Origin: Methanoculleus caldifontis
GTDB lineage: Archaea; Halobacteriota; Methanomicrobia; Methanomicrobiales; Methanoculleaceae
Direction of reading: 5' to 3'
Length of the DNA stretch: 64,000 bases
Assembly (NCBI RefSeq): GCF_032842345.1
Contig: NZ_WBKO01000003.1
Location: 62,001-126,000, forward strand
Of the stretch, positions 8,966 through 17,254 are shown piece by piece. The position numbers and the translations under genes are program-made. The notes under the pieces were generated by a model, which worked only from the letters and a program-made list of their open reading frames with translations, did not search any database and had not been told where the DNA came from. The first letter of the stretch is position 1. The number at the start of each line of letters is the position of its first letter.

Positions 8966-9691
8966 ATGATTGTCCGGCAATCCCTCCCGTCCGCGGGCGT
9001 TCGGGAGGCCTACCTCCGCTACGCGCGCGACCGCCCGGACCTGGCCGGGGTCCTCCTCCCCGCCCTCCTGCCCCACGAGGTCTGCGGGGCCGTGCCCCCG
9101 CGCCGCGTGAAGGTGCTCTTCGTCGCCGAGTCCCCGCCCTGGGCCGCCGGAGGCCGGGAGGTCGCCGGACCGGCCGACTGCGCCGACCCCCGCTACCCCT
9201 ACTTCTGGAACGACCGCTACGAGGCGCGGCCGGTCCGGGGACCGCTCTCCGGAGGGCTCGCCGAGAACCTCTTCTGCCTGCTCGGCCTTACCGGCCGGTC
9301 ACGCCGGGAGAACCTCGACCTCTTCTCCGGCCGGGGCTGCTACCTGGTCGACACCATCCAGTGCGTCTTCCGGAAGAACCGTCGTCCGGCGATCCCATCC
9401 GACCTCGTCCGGCTGAGCGCCCGCGAGGTTCTCGGCCGGGACCTTGCCGCCCTCGCCCCGGAGTACGTCGTCGCCCTGGGCAACACGGCGCTCGCGGGGC
9501 TCCGCCGGCTTGAGCCCTACGCCGGCGCTCTTGCCGGCGCGGAACAGGTCACCGCGATCCCCGATGCGTTGCGGGACGCCCTCCTCGAGGAGCACCACCT
9601 CCTCTGCCTGCCCTATCCGGGCGGGCGCAACCGGCGCTACCTGGACCGGATCGCGTCGGGGTTCGATCTCGTCGGGGACCTTGCAACCTGA
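8966..9691 (+). CDS. uracil-DNA glycosylase-superfamily-like protein
   Basis: 241 aa. It shows features of the UDG superfamily: KVLFVAESPPWA near residue 50 (position of the catalytic-water motif), YFWNDRY, GCYLVDTIQCVFRK, and PEYVVALGNTALAGL, the strand-turn that precedes the late motif in UDG-like proteins. It lacks the four Cys of Fe-S family 4/5 UDGs, and activity on uracil is not established. ATG at 8966 is chosen over longer frames because AAGGG lies just before it. Family assignment is inference from motif pattern. Confidence 0.6.
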   Translation: MIVRQSLPSAGVREAYLRYARDRPDLAGVLLPALLPHEVCGAVPPRRVKVLFVAESPPWAAGGREVAGPADCADPRYPYFWNDRYEARPVRGPLSGGLAENLFCLLGLTGRSRRENLDLFSGRGCYLVDTIQCVFRKNRRPAIPSDLVRLSAREVLGRDLAALAPEYVVALGNTALAGLRRLEPYAGALAGAEQVTAIPDALRDALLEEHHLLCLPYPGGRNRRYLDRIASGFDLVGDLAT

Positions 9692-9696
9692 TCCGC

Positions 9697-10392
9697 TCAG
9701 CCGAGCTTCTTCTTTCCCTCCTCAAACATCTTCTCCTTCTGCCGGCGGAGTTCGGCGGCCCGCCTCTGCTCCTCGGGGCTCCCCGTCTCCTCGAGTTCGA
9801 TCTTCTCCGCCGCCTCCGCCATCGCGCGGGCGTCCGGGTACCCCGACGGCTCCATCTTCTCGCGGGCCTCCCGGTACTCCTGCTCGACCTGCTGCCGGCG
9901 CTCCTCTGCGGCAGAGGTGCCGGTCCCCCTGCTCTCTGCGGCAGCCTCGCCGCCGATCGGGATCTCCTTGCCGCGGTCTTCGGGAACCTTCTTCAACCGC
10001 ACCTCGAGGACCCCGTTCTTGAAGGTGGCGTGTGCCTCCTCCTCCCGGACGTCGGTGGGCAGGGTGACCGTCCGGGAGATCGCGCCGACCCTCCGCTCCC
10101 GCATGTGGTAGCCGGCCTGCTCCTCCTCTTTTGCCTCCTCCCGCCGGGCGGCGACCCGGAGCGTCCGCGGGTCGAGGAGCCTGACCGAGATCTCTTCCGT
10201 CTGGACGCCGGGGAGGTCGGCAACGACCACGACGTCGGACTCGTGTTCGAGGACGTCGATCATCGCCCCGGCCCCGCCGCCGAGCGGCGCCCCGGAGAGG
10301 CGCTCCATCGCCTCGCCAAACTGCTTCTGCATCCCTGAGATCATCTCTTCGATCTCGCTCCAGGGCCCCTGGCCCGATCTTCTCAATGCCAT
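9697..10392 (-). CDS. Hsp20/alpha-crystallin small heat-shock protein with charged C-terminal extension
   Basis: 231 aa. The alpha-crystallin domain spans ~45-130 (IDVLEHESDVVVVADLPGV through TFKNGVLEVRLKKVPE), with the conserved A-x-x-x-N-G-V-L motif. An extra ~85-residue highly charged helical tail (REAREKMEP..., EEQRRAAELRRQKEK) makes it longer than the usual 140-160 aa. It is an ATP-independent holdase chaperone. The ATG at 10392 has GGAGAG 7 nt upstream; a GTG six bases earlier is too close to it. The extension is unusual. Confidence 0.85.
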   Translation of the reverse strand: MALRRSGQGPWSEIEEMISGMQKQFGEAMERLSGAPLGGGAGAMIDVLEHESDVVVVADLPGVQTEEISVRLLDPRTLRVAARREEAKEEEQAGYHMRERRVGAISRTVTLPTDVREEEAHATFKNGVLEVRLKKVPEDRGKEIPIGGEAAAESRGTGTSAAEERRQQVEQEYREAREKMEPSGYPDARAMAEAAEKIELEETGSPEEQRRAAELRRQKEKMFEEGKKKLG

Positions 10393-10577
10393 GATCACTC
10401 TCTCCTTGTCTCCTGACGGTCCCTGGTCGGGAGCAATTCATATATACGTTGCTGTGGGGGTGCCGGGATGCTGAAGGAAGACCCCGGCGGCGGCCTTCCG
10501 GTCGATCGGGGGGCCGGGCGGGGTTTTTTCCTCCCGCTCCCCAGGGTTGATATAGGGGAAGCTCCCAGTCGGGTGCC

Positions 10578-11429
10578 ATGAGTCCCAGGACTGCAGAAGA
10601 AGTGGCCCGGAAGACCGCGGTCGTGCTGCCGGCTGCCGGCACCGTGACCGTCATCCCCCGGGATAACCTGAGGATCCACACCTACGAGGCGCCGGAGACG
10701 GCGGTCTTTGTCAACTCGCACATCCTCGAGACGGAGGACCGGCTGATCGTCGTCGACACCCAGCTCCTCCGCCCTCACGCGGAGGAGTTCCGCCGGTACG
10801 CCGACAGCCTGTCAAAGCCGATCGACCGCGTCATCATCACGCACAGCCACCCGGACCACTGGTTCGGCTGCGAGTACTTCCGCGACGTCCCGATCCACGC
10901 CCTCGCGGAGGTCGCCGACGGGATCACGGGCGGCGGGGAGGCGATGATCCAGGCCTACGCCCCGATCTTCGGGGACGCGATCACGGAGACCGTGACGGCG
11001 CCGGAGCACGTCATCCGGCCCGGGACCGGGACCGTCGACGGTGTGCGGCTCGTCTACGAGAAGGTCGACGGGGGAGAGGCCGGCGTCAACCTGGTGATCG
11101 AGCTCCCCGACCAGCGCGTCCTCCTCGCCCAGGACATGGTCTACAACCGGGTCCACGTCTTTCTGCAGCAGAAGGAGATGGGGCCCTGGCTCGCCCACCT
11201 CCGCCGCTACCTGGAGGGTGAGTACGACTTCGTCCTCTCGGGCCACGGGCTGCCGGCGAACATGCAGGCCCTCGCGGACATGGTCGGGTACCTGGAGACG
11301 GCAGAGACCGCGCTCGCGGAGAGCAACGACGTGGAGAGCCTGAAGAAGCACCTGGTCGGGAAGTACCCGCTCTACCGGGGGGACTACATCCTCGATATCA
11401 GCGGGCGCTACCTCTATGGAGGGGAGTGA
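10578..11429 (+). CDS. metallo-beta-lactamase-fold hydrolase
   Basis: 283 aa. The metal-binding motif is THSHPDHWFG (~91-100, H-x-H-x-D-H); later ligands are probably the Asp in LLAQDMVYN and the His in VLSGHGLP. The fold binds two metals and hydrolyses esters, thioesters or beta-lactams; the substrate is unknown. No signal peptide, so cytoplasmic. Its stop overlaps possible starts of the small downstream frame, hinting at a co-transcribed pair. Confidence 0.85.
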   Translation: MSPRTAEEVARKTAVVLPAAGTVTVIPRDNLRIHTYEAPETAVFVNSHILETEDRLIVVDTQLLRPHAEEFRRYADSLSKPIDRVIITHSHPDHWFGCEYFRDVPIHALAEVADGITGGGEAMIQAYAPIFGDAITETVTAPEHVIRPGTGTVDGVRLVYEKVDGGEAGVNLVIELPDQRVLLAQDMVYNRVHVFLQQKEMGPWLAHLRRYLEGEYDFVLSGHGLPANMQALADMVGYLETAETALAESNDVESLKKHLVGKYPLYRGDYILDISGRYLYGGE

Positions 11430-11467
11430 TCCCGGTCCCGCCGGACGGGGCCGCCCGGAGGATGGTC

Positions 11468-11698
11468 ATGCCGTCGCGTGAAGGTCGGAGACTCCTCTCC
11501 AATATCGCGGAGGCGGTCGGCCGTATCGCGGAGTTCACCGCCGGGAGGACCTGCGAGGAGTATAGCACGGACCCGGCGCTCCGGTCCCGCGTGGACCGGG
11601 AGGTCGCGATCCTCGGCGAAGCCCTGAGCGAGCTCCTCCGGCGGGAGAAGGCCTCCGGTACGCCTTCGACCTCGCGGGTGCGCAGGCGCGGCCGGTGA
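11468..11698 (+). pseudogene. truncated HepT-like (DUF86/HEPN) remnant
   Basis: 76 aa. LLSNIAEAVGRIAEFTAG, then EVAILGEALSELLRR, aligns with the first half of the intact HepT proteins encoded near 21.3 and 24.5 kb (DILEAIGRIERYTRG, NLMVIGEAVK). The second half, which carries the toxin's R-x4-H-x-Y ribonuclease motif, is replaced by a short Arg-rich tail, so it cannot be an active HEPN nuclease. The start is taken at 11468 behind GGAGG; earlier GTG/ATG codons in frame are possible. No MNT partner is adjacent. Confidence 0.5.
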
Positions 11699-11700
11699 GA

Positions 11701-11862
11701 TCAGTCGTAGAGGCCCATCGCCAGGTAGTCGTCGTCTGAGAGTTCGTCCCAGAGTCCGAGGACGATCGAGCCGTCGGAGAGGACGTCGCCGGGGATGACC
11801 AGGTCGGAGTCGACTTCCCGGACCTCTTCGGCGCCTTCTCTCGTTCTCACAAGGACTTTCAT
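11701..11862 (-). CDS. small acidic protein, 53 aa
   Basis: Short gene on the minus strand: starts MKVLVRTREGAEEV, ends DDYLAMGLYD, pI very low. The ATG at 11862 is preceded by AGGAGAGAGGATAACC, a clear ribosome site, and the stop abuts the stop of the convergent HepT remnant. The pattern VDSDLVIPGDVLSDGSIVLG suggests a compact beta structure; no family is recognised. Good start context and amino-acid composition support a real gene. Confidence 0.55.
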   Translation of the reverse strand: MKVLVRTREGAEEVREVDSDLVIPGDVLSDGSIVLGLWDELSDDDYLAMGLYD

Positions 11863-11950
11863 GGTTATCCTCTCTCCTGCACCTGCCTCTCACCGTAAGG
11901 CTATATGGTTGTTCCGGGAGGCACCCGTACTTCACGCCGGGATGTCAGGG

Positions 11951-12610
11951 TCACTCCCGTCCCGGACAGGAGAGTTCGCAGGCGCGGCAGTGGTCGATCG
12001 GCTCCCTGCCGGTGGCTTTGTCGACATCCAGCCGCGCCAGGCACCGTTCCCGGCTGTACCTGCCGGTGCGAAACGAGCCCATCGGGCAGGCGCGGGCGCA
12101 GGGGGCCTCGCACCCCTCGCAGGGGCTCTCCCTCTCCGGGAGGGCCCGGCCGGGGCACTCGAGGTCCGTCCAGACCGCCCGGAACCGGACTCGCGGCCCG
12201 TGGCGGGGGACGATGACGAGGTTGTTCCTCCCGATCCTCCCAAGATCCGCCATGCAGGCCGCGTCCTTGAGGTAGATCCCGCCTTCCTGAAGCCGGTAGG
12301 GGATGAGCCGGGACCGGACCCCGTGCTCCTCCTCGAGCCAGCGTGCGAGGGCCTTCCCTACCCCTGCGAGGATCCGGTCGCCGGGGGTCCCGCGGCCCGC
12401 CTCCCAGAGGTCGAGTTCGGGGCGCTCCGGGTCGTGGTGGAGGCCGAGGACGATGTAGGTCCCCCGGTCCGCCTGCGAGCCCCGGTGTCCGTCCGCGATT
12501 GCCGAAGGGCAGTCGACGAGGCCTGCCGCCGCCACGGCGCCCGCCAGGTCCGCGCCGAGCTCTCGGGCCTTCTCCAGGGCTGCACTGATGATCTCCCGGT
12601 CGTCGGGCAT
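11951..12610 (-). CDS. QueG/epoxyqueuosine-reductase-like 4Fe-4S protein
   Basis: 219 aa. The C-terminus has a double-cluster ferredoxin pattern: CEGCEAPCARACP (C-x2-C-x3-C-x3-C-P) and C-x-A-x-E-L-S-C near the end (HCRACELSCPG). The N-terminal part (IVLGLHHDP, LKDAACMADLGRIGRNNLVI) matches the cobalamin-binding half of QueG-type reductases. It is shorter than bacterial QueG (~350-380 aa), lacking the HEAT-repeat tail. Archaeal homologues often occur next to corrinoid enzymes; the substrate here is unknown. ATG at 12610. Confidence 0.75.
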   Translation of the reverse strand: MPDDREIISAALEKARELGADLAGAVAAAGLVDCPSAIADGHRGSQADRGTYIVLGLHHDPERPELDLWEAGRGTPGDRILAGVGKALARWLEEEHGVRSRLIPYRLQEGGIYLKDAACMADLGRIGRNNLVIVPRHGPRVRFRAVWTDLECPGRALPERESPCEGCEAPCARACPMGSFRTGRYSRERCLARLDVDKATGREPIDHCRACELSCPGRE

Positions 12611-12659
12611 GGGAGAGGATATGGGGGGGATGGTGAAGAACGATCCGGTCGTGCTCCTA

Positions 12660-13859
12660 TCACGCCAGGAACGGGAGGATCGGTTCCAGATCCCGGTACC
12701 CGACCAGTTGCCCTGCTGCTCGCTGCTGGGACCGGTCGCCGCCGTAGACCACGAACGATCGTTCCGGTGTGTTGCCGGAGAGACCGTTCCAGTACGTTAT
12801 CTCCTTGAAGAAATCGGAACTTGCTGTTCTGCCTGACTTTATCTCGACCGGGATAGGGTCCCAGCCCCCGTATTCAATGATGCAGTCGATCTCGTGACCG
12901 AGTTTATCCCGCCAGAAGTAGAGGTTGGACTCTTTACCTCGGTTGAAGCGGTATTTCAGGAACTCTGTTATGACGAGCGATTCAAAAAGCCCTCCTTTCA
13001 AGGGGTGGTAACCGAGATCGTCGGCACTCTGCACCCCGGCAAGGTGGGCAGCAAGGCCGGGGTCCGTAAAGTAGAGCTTGGGCATCTTCACAAGCCGCTT
13101 GTTGAAGTTCTTGTGGTGGGGCCGGATCAGGACGATCAGCATTGATGTCTCAAGGAGGGATAGCCATTCTTTCGCCGTGTTATAGGTGATGCCGCAGTCG
13201 TTGGCGAGGGATGAGTAATTCACCACCTGGCCCGACCGGTAGGCACACATCTTCATGAACGTCTGGAATGCCGAGAGGTTCTGCACCTGCTTGAGAAGGC
13301 GGAGATCACGTTCGAGGTAGGTCTGGATATACGATGAATAAAAGTCTCGCGGGTGAATATCGTTGTTATAGGGGCGGGGGAAGAGGCCGGCGTAGAGGAG
13401 CTCCTCGTACCGCTCGACCTCGATGCCGGCACGGGCAAGTTCCCCCATCGAGAGGGGAAGCAGTTTGACGATCCCGACGCGACCGGCAAGCGACTGGGAT
13501 ATTTGCTCCATCATCAGGAAATTCTGGGATCCGGTGAGTATGAACTGCCCCGGCCTCTGATTCCTGTCGAGCACTCCCTGGAGATACGAAAACAATTCCG
13601 GAACTCTCTGCACCTCATCGAAGATCGCTCCGGTCTTTTCGTATTGCGCAAGGAAACTGCGGGGATCCTCTTCTGCGAAGGCCCGGGTGTCGGGATCTTC
13701 CAGCAACGCGTAGGGTAGCTGCGGGAACACCGATCGGACGAGTGTTGTCTTTCCCGACTGGCGGGGACCGATCACGGATACTGCCGGAAACCCGAGCGCG
13801 AGCGACCGGATCTTCTCTCCGGCGTCCCGCCCGATGGTCCTCTGCATGTGGGTGGACAT
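12660..13859 (-). CDS. AAA+ ATPase with C-terminal DUF4143 domain
   Basis: 399 aa. Walker A is GPRQSGKTT (~31-39), Walker B IFDEVQRVP, with sensor segment FILTGSQNFLM. The C-terminal half (YIQTYLERDLRLL, an HTH-like YSSLANDCGITYNTAKEWLSLLE, then a PD-(D/E)xK-like region with FWRDKLGHEIDCIIE and VEIKSG) is the DUF4143 arrangement. These archaeal ATPases are abundant, often patchily distributed and of unclear role. The start codon lies inside a large inverted repeat (13852-13888). It is less GC-rich than its neighbours, which suggests horizontal transfer. Confidence 0.85.
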   Translation of the reverse strand: MSTHMQRTIGRDAGEKIRSLALGFPAVSVIGPRQSGKTTLVRSVFPQLPYALLEDPDTRAFAEEDPRSFLAQYEKTGAIFDEVQRVPELFSYLQGVLDRNQRPGQFILTGSQNFLMMEQISQSLAGRVGIVKLLPLSMGELARAGIEVERYEELLYAGLFPRPYNNDIHPRDFYSSYIQTYLERDLRLLKQVQNLSAFQTFMKMCAYRSGQVVNYSSLANDCGITYNTAKEWLSLLETSMLIVLIRPHHKNFNKRLVKMPKLYFTDPGLAAHLAGVQSADDLGYHPLKGGLFESLVITEFLKYRFNRGKESNLYFWRDKLGHEIDCIIEYGGWDPIPVEIKSGRTASSDFFKEITYWNGLSGNTPERSFVVYGGDRSQQRAAGQLVGYRDLEPILPFLA

Positions 13860-13888
13860 ATTATAAATCTAATTTATAATTTGTCCAC
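13852..13888 (-). promoter_or_regulatory. large inverted repeat spanning promoter and start codon of the DUF4143 ATPase
   Basis: Two 17-bp arms, GTGGACATATTATAAAT and ATTTATAATTTGTCCAC, differ at one position and are separated by 3 bp. On the minus strand the upstream arm holds the TATA-like AATTATAAAT and the downstream arm holds the ATG (13857-13859). Promoter and start site therefore sit in one dyad, typical of an autorepressor site on a leaderless gene. Confidence 0.6.
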
Positions 13889-13963
13889 ATAGATGTACCT
13901 CTCTGCATCGTGCTCTTTCGTGCCCTTGTCCTCGGAGTATATACCGACCACTCTTCTCTGTGC

Positions 13964-14521
13964 CTAACCCCCGGTCCCGGGCCTCTCCAGCACGTAGGCG
14001 AGCGTCCCCTCCTCGAACCCCTCGCCTGCCGGTGCCGGGCCTGCCGGGACGAACCCGTTCTTCTCCAGCACCCTTATGGACCCGACGAGCTCCGGGTAGG
14101 TCGTCGCCAGGACCCGCCGGACGCCGGGGAGGGAGAAGGCCGCCGTGACGATATGCCGGACCGCCTCGGTCGCATACCCCCGGCACTGGAACTCTTCGAG
14201 GACCGAGTAGCCGATCAGCACCGTGCCCGGCTCCGCCGGCGCGGAGGCAAGCCCCCCGCTGCCGACGAGGACCCGGCCGCCCTCCGCCGGCTCGTCCCGC
14301 ACCCAGTACCAGGTGACGAAGCGCGGGTCGGCGTTTCTGGCGGCCATCCGGATGAACTCTTCGAGGGTTCTGTCGTCGAGGAGCGGCGGCGGCCACGCAC
14401 CCGGGACGGCGGCGGCGAGGAGATGGGCGAGTTCTCGGTGATCGTTGCGGTCGCTCTCGAGGATCTCGAGCGTGGCGGGGATGAGGTCGAGGCGTTCGGT
14501 GCGGATATGGAGCGGTTTCAT
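13964..14521 (-). CDS. GNAT family N-acetyltransferase (RimJ-like)
   Basis: 185 aa. It begins MKPLHIRTERLDLIPAT, the usual start of the RimJ/RimL group, and carries the acetyl-CoA pyrophosphate loop region EFQCRGYATEAVRHIV (R/Q-x-x-G-x-A type) and a late NGFV motif. It transfers acetyl to an amine; the substrate is unknown. The ATG at 14521 is favoured by family alignment over a frame that runs on to 14725. Confidence 0.82.
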   Translation of the reverse strand: MKPLHIRTERLDLIPATLEILESDRNDHRELAHLLAAAVPGAWPPPLLDDRTLEEFIRMAARNADPRFVTWYWVRDEPAEGGRVLVGSGGLASAPAEPGTVLIGYSVLEEFQCRGYATEAVRHIVTAAFSLPGVRRVLATTYPELVGSIRVLEKNGFVPAGPAPAGEGFEEGTLAYVLERPGTGG

Positions 14522-14733
14522 CGTTTTCACAGTCTGAGTGTGGTTATCTCCGGCGGTATGGTTCTTATCCGTTCCGGATCTCGCCCTGCTGGGCCGGCGG
14601 GCAGGATGCCGACGGTCGGGTTCTCGCCTCTGCCCTGACGACCCACGGCATCCCGGGACGGCGGGGGCCATACGGCCATTGGCCGCCACAAAAACCATGC
14701 ACGCATTTATTCCGGCAGGTTTCATCCATTAGT

Positions 14734-15897
14734 ATGTTCAACCGCTCCCTCACCGGCCTTCTCCTCATCCTCGCGGTCTGCATCGCGGGCTGCACGTCCG
14801 CCCCGGACACCCCGGACGCCGTCAACCGGACCCTCGACTCCCTCACCCTCGAGGAGAAGATCGGGCAGATGCTCCTCGTCGGGTTCCGCGGCTATACCGT
14901 CGACGACGACTCGCAGATCGCCCGCGATATCGCGGCCGGGCGCGTGGGGGGAGTGATCCTCTTCGACCGGGACGTGGCGCTCGGCACCAGCGAGCGGAAC
15001 ATCAGAGACCCCGCCCAGGTCCGGGCCCTGACCGCCTCGCTCCAGGGCTACGCCGGAGAGATCCCGATCTTTGTCGCCGTCGACCAGGAGGGCGGTGCGG
15101 TCTGCCGGCTGAAGGAGTCCTACGGGTTTCCCGCGACCGTCTCGGCCCGGTCGCTCGGCGATCTGAACGATGAGGCCGCCACCCGCGAGGCCGGGCGGGC
15201 GCTCGCGGCGATGGTTGCCGGGAGCGGGTTCAACGTCAACTTCGCGCCGGTCGTCGACCTCGACGTCAACCCCGCTTCGCCGGCCATCGGGCGGCTCAAC
15301 CGGAGTTTCTCCGACAACGCCACCGTCGTCGCAGAGAACGCCCGCTGGATCATCGAGGAGCACCACAACCTCGGCGTGATGACGGCGATCAAGCACTTCC
15401 CCGGCCACGGGAGCGCCGTGACCGATACGCACGCGGGGTTCACCGACGTCACACGGACCTGGAGCGAGGAGGAGCTCCGGCCCTACCGCGACCTGATCGG
15501 CCTGGGTCTGCCCGACATGGTGATGACCGCCCACGTCTACAACGCGAACCTGGACCCCGACTACCCGGCGACGCTCTCGGAGGCGACCGTCACCGGCATC
15601 CTCCGCGACCGGCTCGGCTACGACGGCGTGGTCGTGACGGACGCGATGGATATGGGCGCCATCCACGACAACTACGATCTCCGCGAGTCGCTCCGGCTCT
15701 CGATCAACGCCGGGTGCGACATCTTCCTCTTTGCGAACAACCTGGTCTACGACGAGGAGATCGCGGAGAAGGCCGTCGGGATCGTGAAAAGTCTCGTCGA
15801 GTCTGGGGAGATCTCCGAGGAGCGGATCGACGAGTCCTGCGGGCGGGTCCTCAGGCTGAAGATGCGCTGCCTGGCCGGGAGCCCGGCCGCGCCCTGA
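14734..15897 (+). CDS. glycoside hydrolase family 3 lipoprotein (NagZ-like)
   Basis: 387 aa. Lipoprotein signal MFNRSLTGLLLILAVCIAGC with lipobox Cys at ~20, so exported and membrane-anchored. The GH3 core follows: VGFRGYTV, VDQEGGAVCRL, the signature KHFPGHGSAVTDTH, and VVTDAMDMGAI carrying the nucleophile Asp. The one-domain architecture resembles beta-N-acetylhexosaminidases. Archaea lack murein, so it may act on S-layer or exopolysaccharide glycans (inference). Confidence 0.88.
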   Translation: MFNRSLTGLLLILAVCIAGCTSAPDTPDAVNRTLDSLTLEEKIGQMLLVGFRGYTVDDDSQIARDIAAGRVGGVILFDRDVALGTSERNIRDPAQVRALTASLQGYAGEIPIFVAVDQEGGAVCRLKESYGFPATVSARSLGDLNDEAATREAGRALAAMVAGSGFNVNFAPVVDLDVNPASPAIGRLNRSFSDNATVVAENARWIIEEHHNLGVMTAIKHFPGHGSAVTDTHAGFTDVTRTWSEEELRPYRDLIGLGLPDMVMTAHVYNANLDPDYPATLSEATVTGILRDRLGYDGVVVTDAMDMGAIHDNYDLRESLRLSINAGCDIFLFANNLVYDEEIAEKAVGIVKSLVESGEISEERIDESCGRVLRLKMRCLAGSPAAP

Positions 15898-16221
15898 TCC
15901 TCGCATCCGGCTCTCCCGCGTTGAATCCGGCGATACCGGAAGGGATAGCATCCGGACTTTTCACCCTCCCGGCATACCTTCTCCGGGACCGGGCAAACAG
16001 AGTGGCAGCCTCCGGGGCGGTTCTGGTGCTTGCGGTCGTGCCTCGCAGCATCAAAACCACCCTCCCCGGCCTCTTCCTCGCAGAGCCTCTCTCCGCTTCG
16101 GGCTTCCAGGTGACGAAGTCTCTTGAGACAGCGGTATCCTCCCTCCGGGCCGTCGGCTTCACGAGGTCTCTCTTCGGGTGCCGATGCCGGCAGAAGAGCC
16201 TGGAAACGCCCTCGCTATAAT
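15898..16221. other. intergenic region, nothing recognised
   Basis: 324 bp between the GH3 gene and the convergent flavodoxin gene. Base composition resembles the surroundings; the open frames have no ribosome site and no family resemblance. No clear hairpin or repeat seen. Confidence 0.4.
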
Positions 16222-16749
16222 TTACGCTGCAGGAACGGCAATCTCCCGCGCGATGCCGGCCGCCCAGGCCTCGATCTCGTCCCAGTTCCGGAAGTCCCCC
16301 TCGGGAAGGACCTCGCGCCCTGCCGGCAGCCTGCGGATGAGCCGGTGCGGGAAATCGAGTTTCGCCGGGTCGAGCGCGCCGGAGAAGACCCGGGTATTCC
16401 GGGGATGGACGAGCCGGCGGAGTTCGGCGATCTCGTCGGGCTCGATCCCCGGGGCGTCCTGCGAGACGGCCTCCGGCTCGGGCTTTAGCGGCCCGCTCGA
16501 GAAGAGCCAGACCGGCCGGCCGTCGAGAACGTCGCTGTTCTTCCGCACGAACTCCGCCGCCTCCCGCATCCAGTGCCCCATGTAGACGGCGCTCCCGATC
16601 ACGACGGCGCCGTAGTCTCTTATCTCCGGCGCCGCGTCGACGCTGCGTGCCTCCGCCTCCAGGCCGTGCTGCCTGAGTTTTTCGGCTATGAACTCCGCAA
16701 TGCCTTTCGTCGACCCGTATCTGCTCGCATAGAGAACGATCACGTTCAT
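16222..16749 (-). CDS. flavodoxin-domain protein (HemG-like)
   Basis: 175 aa. The N-terminal FMN phosphate loop is VLYASRYGSTKGIAE (T/S-x-x-x-G type), followed by AVVIGSAVYMGHW and the flavin-stacking segment LFSSGPL. The shape matches the flavodoxin_5/menaquinone-dependent protoporphyrinogen oxidase group. Its electron partner in a methanogen is uncertain; F420- or ferredoxin-linked redox is possible. ATG at 16749. Confidence 0.8.
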   Translation of the reverse strand: MNVIVLYASRYGSTKGIAEFIAEKLRQHGLEAEARSVDAAPEIRDYGAVVIGSAVYMGHWMREAAEFVRKNSDVLDGRPVWLFSSGPLKPEPEAVSQDAPGIEPDEIAELRRLVHPRNTRVFSGALDPAKLDFPHRLIRRLPAGREVLPEGDFRNWDEIEAWAAGIAREIAVPAA

Positions 16750-16865
16750 GGTCCGCCGGCCTCGCAGGGGGATAATCCCGCCCGGTTCATAAGCGTAGCG
16801 GAAGCGGTGGATCCATACGGCGGAGGCCGCAGGCGGGTGCGGCCGGAGAGAGAGGAGGGATCTCC

Positions 16866-16994
16866 TCACCGCACGTGCCGCCCGCACCCGGCGATCTCGC
16901 GGCCGGCCCGCAGGTGCCGGTCTTTCTCGACGCCGCTTGCCCGGATGATCTCTATCTGGTAGCCGATGACCTCCTCGACCGTGAACGCTTCCAT
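16866..16994 (-). CDS. possible small protein, 42 aa
   Basis: Minus-strand frame MEAFTVEEVIGYQIEIIRAS..., ending in a Gly/Cys/His-rich tail. Upstream it is open only to a nearby in-frame stop, with GAGAG just before the ATG at 16994. It lies between the flavodoxin gene and the degenerate hicB. Composition is protein-like in the first 30 residues. No family recognised; coding status uncertain. Confidence 0.3.
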   Translation of the reverse strand: MEAFTVEEVIGYQIEIIRASGVEKDRHLRAGREIAGCGRHVR

Positions 16995-17036
16995 ACGCTC
17001 TCGCAGTTCCCGCCCGTTCTCCGGCGCCGGAGAAGA

Positions 17037-17254
17037 TTACCCTCGATTGACTGCTACGTAGATGGCTGAAGACCGCGAGCGGGGAACCGGGAACCCGTCC
17101 TCCTCGAGCCCCGCGATGTGGGCTCGATCGCCTCGTGCATCCGCTCTTCCGCTTCCTCGTGGGTCGCTCCGGTGGCCACGCATCCCGGAAGATCCGGGGA
17201 GTATGCCAAGTAGTTGCTGTCGGTCTGCTCGAAGATGACAAGAAATCGATACAT
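17037..17254 (-). pseudogene. hicB: frameshifted HicB-type antitoxin
   Basis: The first frame reads MYRFLVIFEQTDSNYLAYSP, then DLPGCVATGATHEEAEERMHEAIEP, typical of HicB; it then leaves frame. The continuation HIAGLEEDGFPVPRSRSSAIYVAVN is in the adjacent frame. One missing C in the CCC run near 17124 explains the break. The ATG (17254) overlaps the hicA stop as TAATG, so the pair was translationally coupled. HicB normally neutralises HicA and represses the operon. Either a real mutation or a homopolymer sequencing error. Confidence 0.75.

Noticed and set aside
15851-16162. 103-aa minus-strand frame in the gap after the GH3 gene
   Set aside because: Overlaps the GH3 3' end, lacks a ribosome site and looks random.
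16750-17241. N-terminal extension of the flavodoxin frame to 339 aa
   Set aside because: Crosses the hicB remnant; Ser/Arg/Gly-rich and not protein-like. The flavodoxin starts cleanly at 16749.
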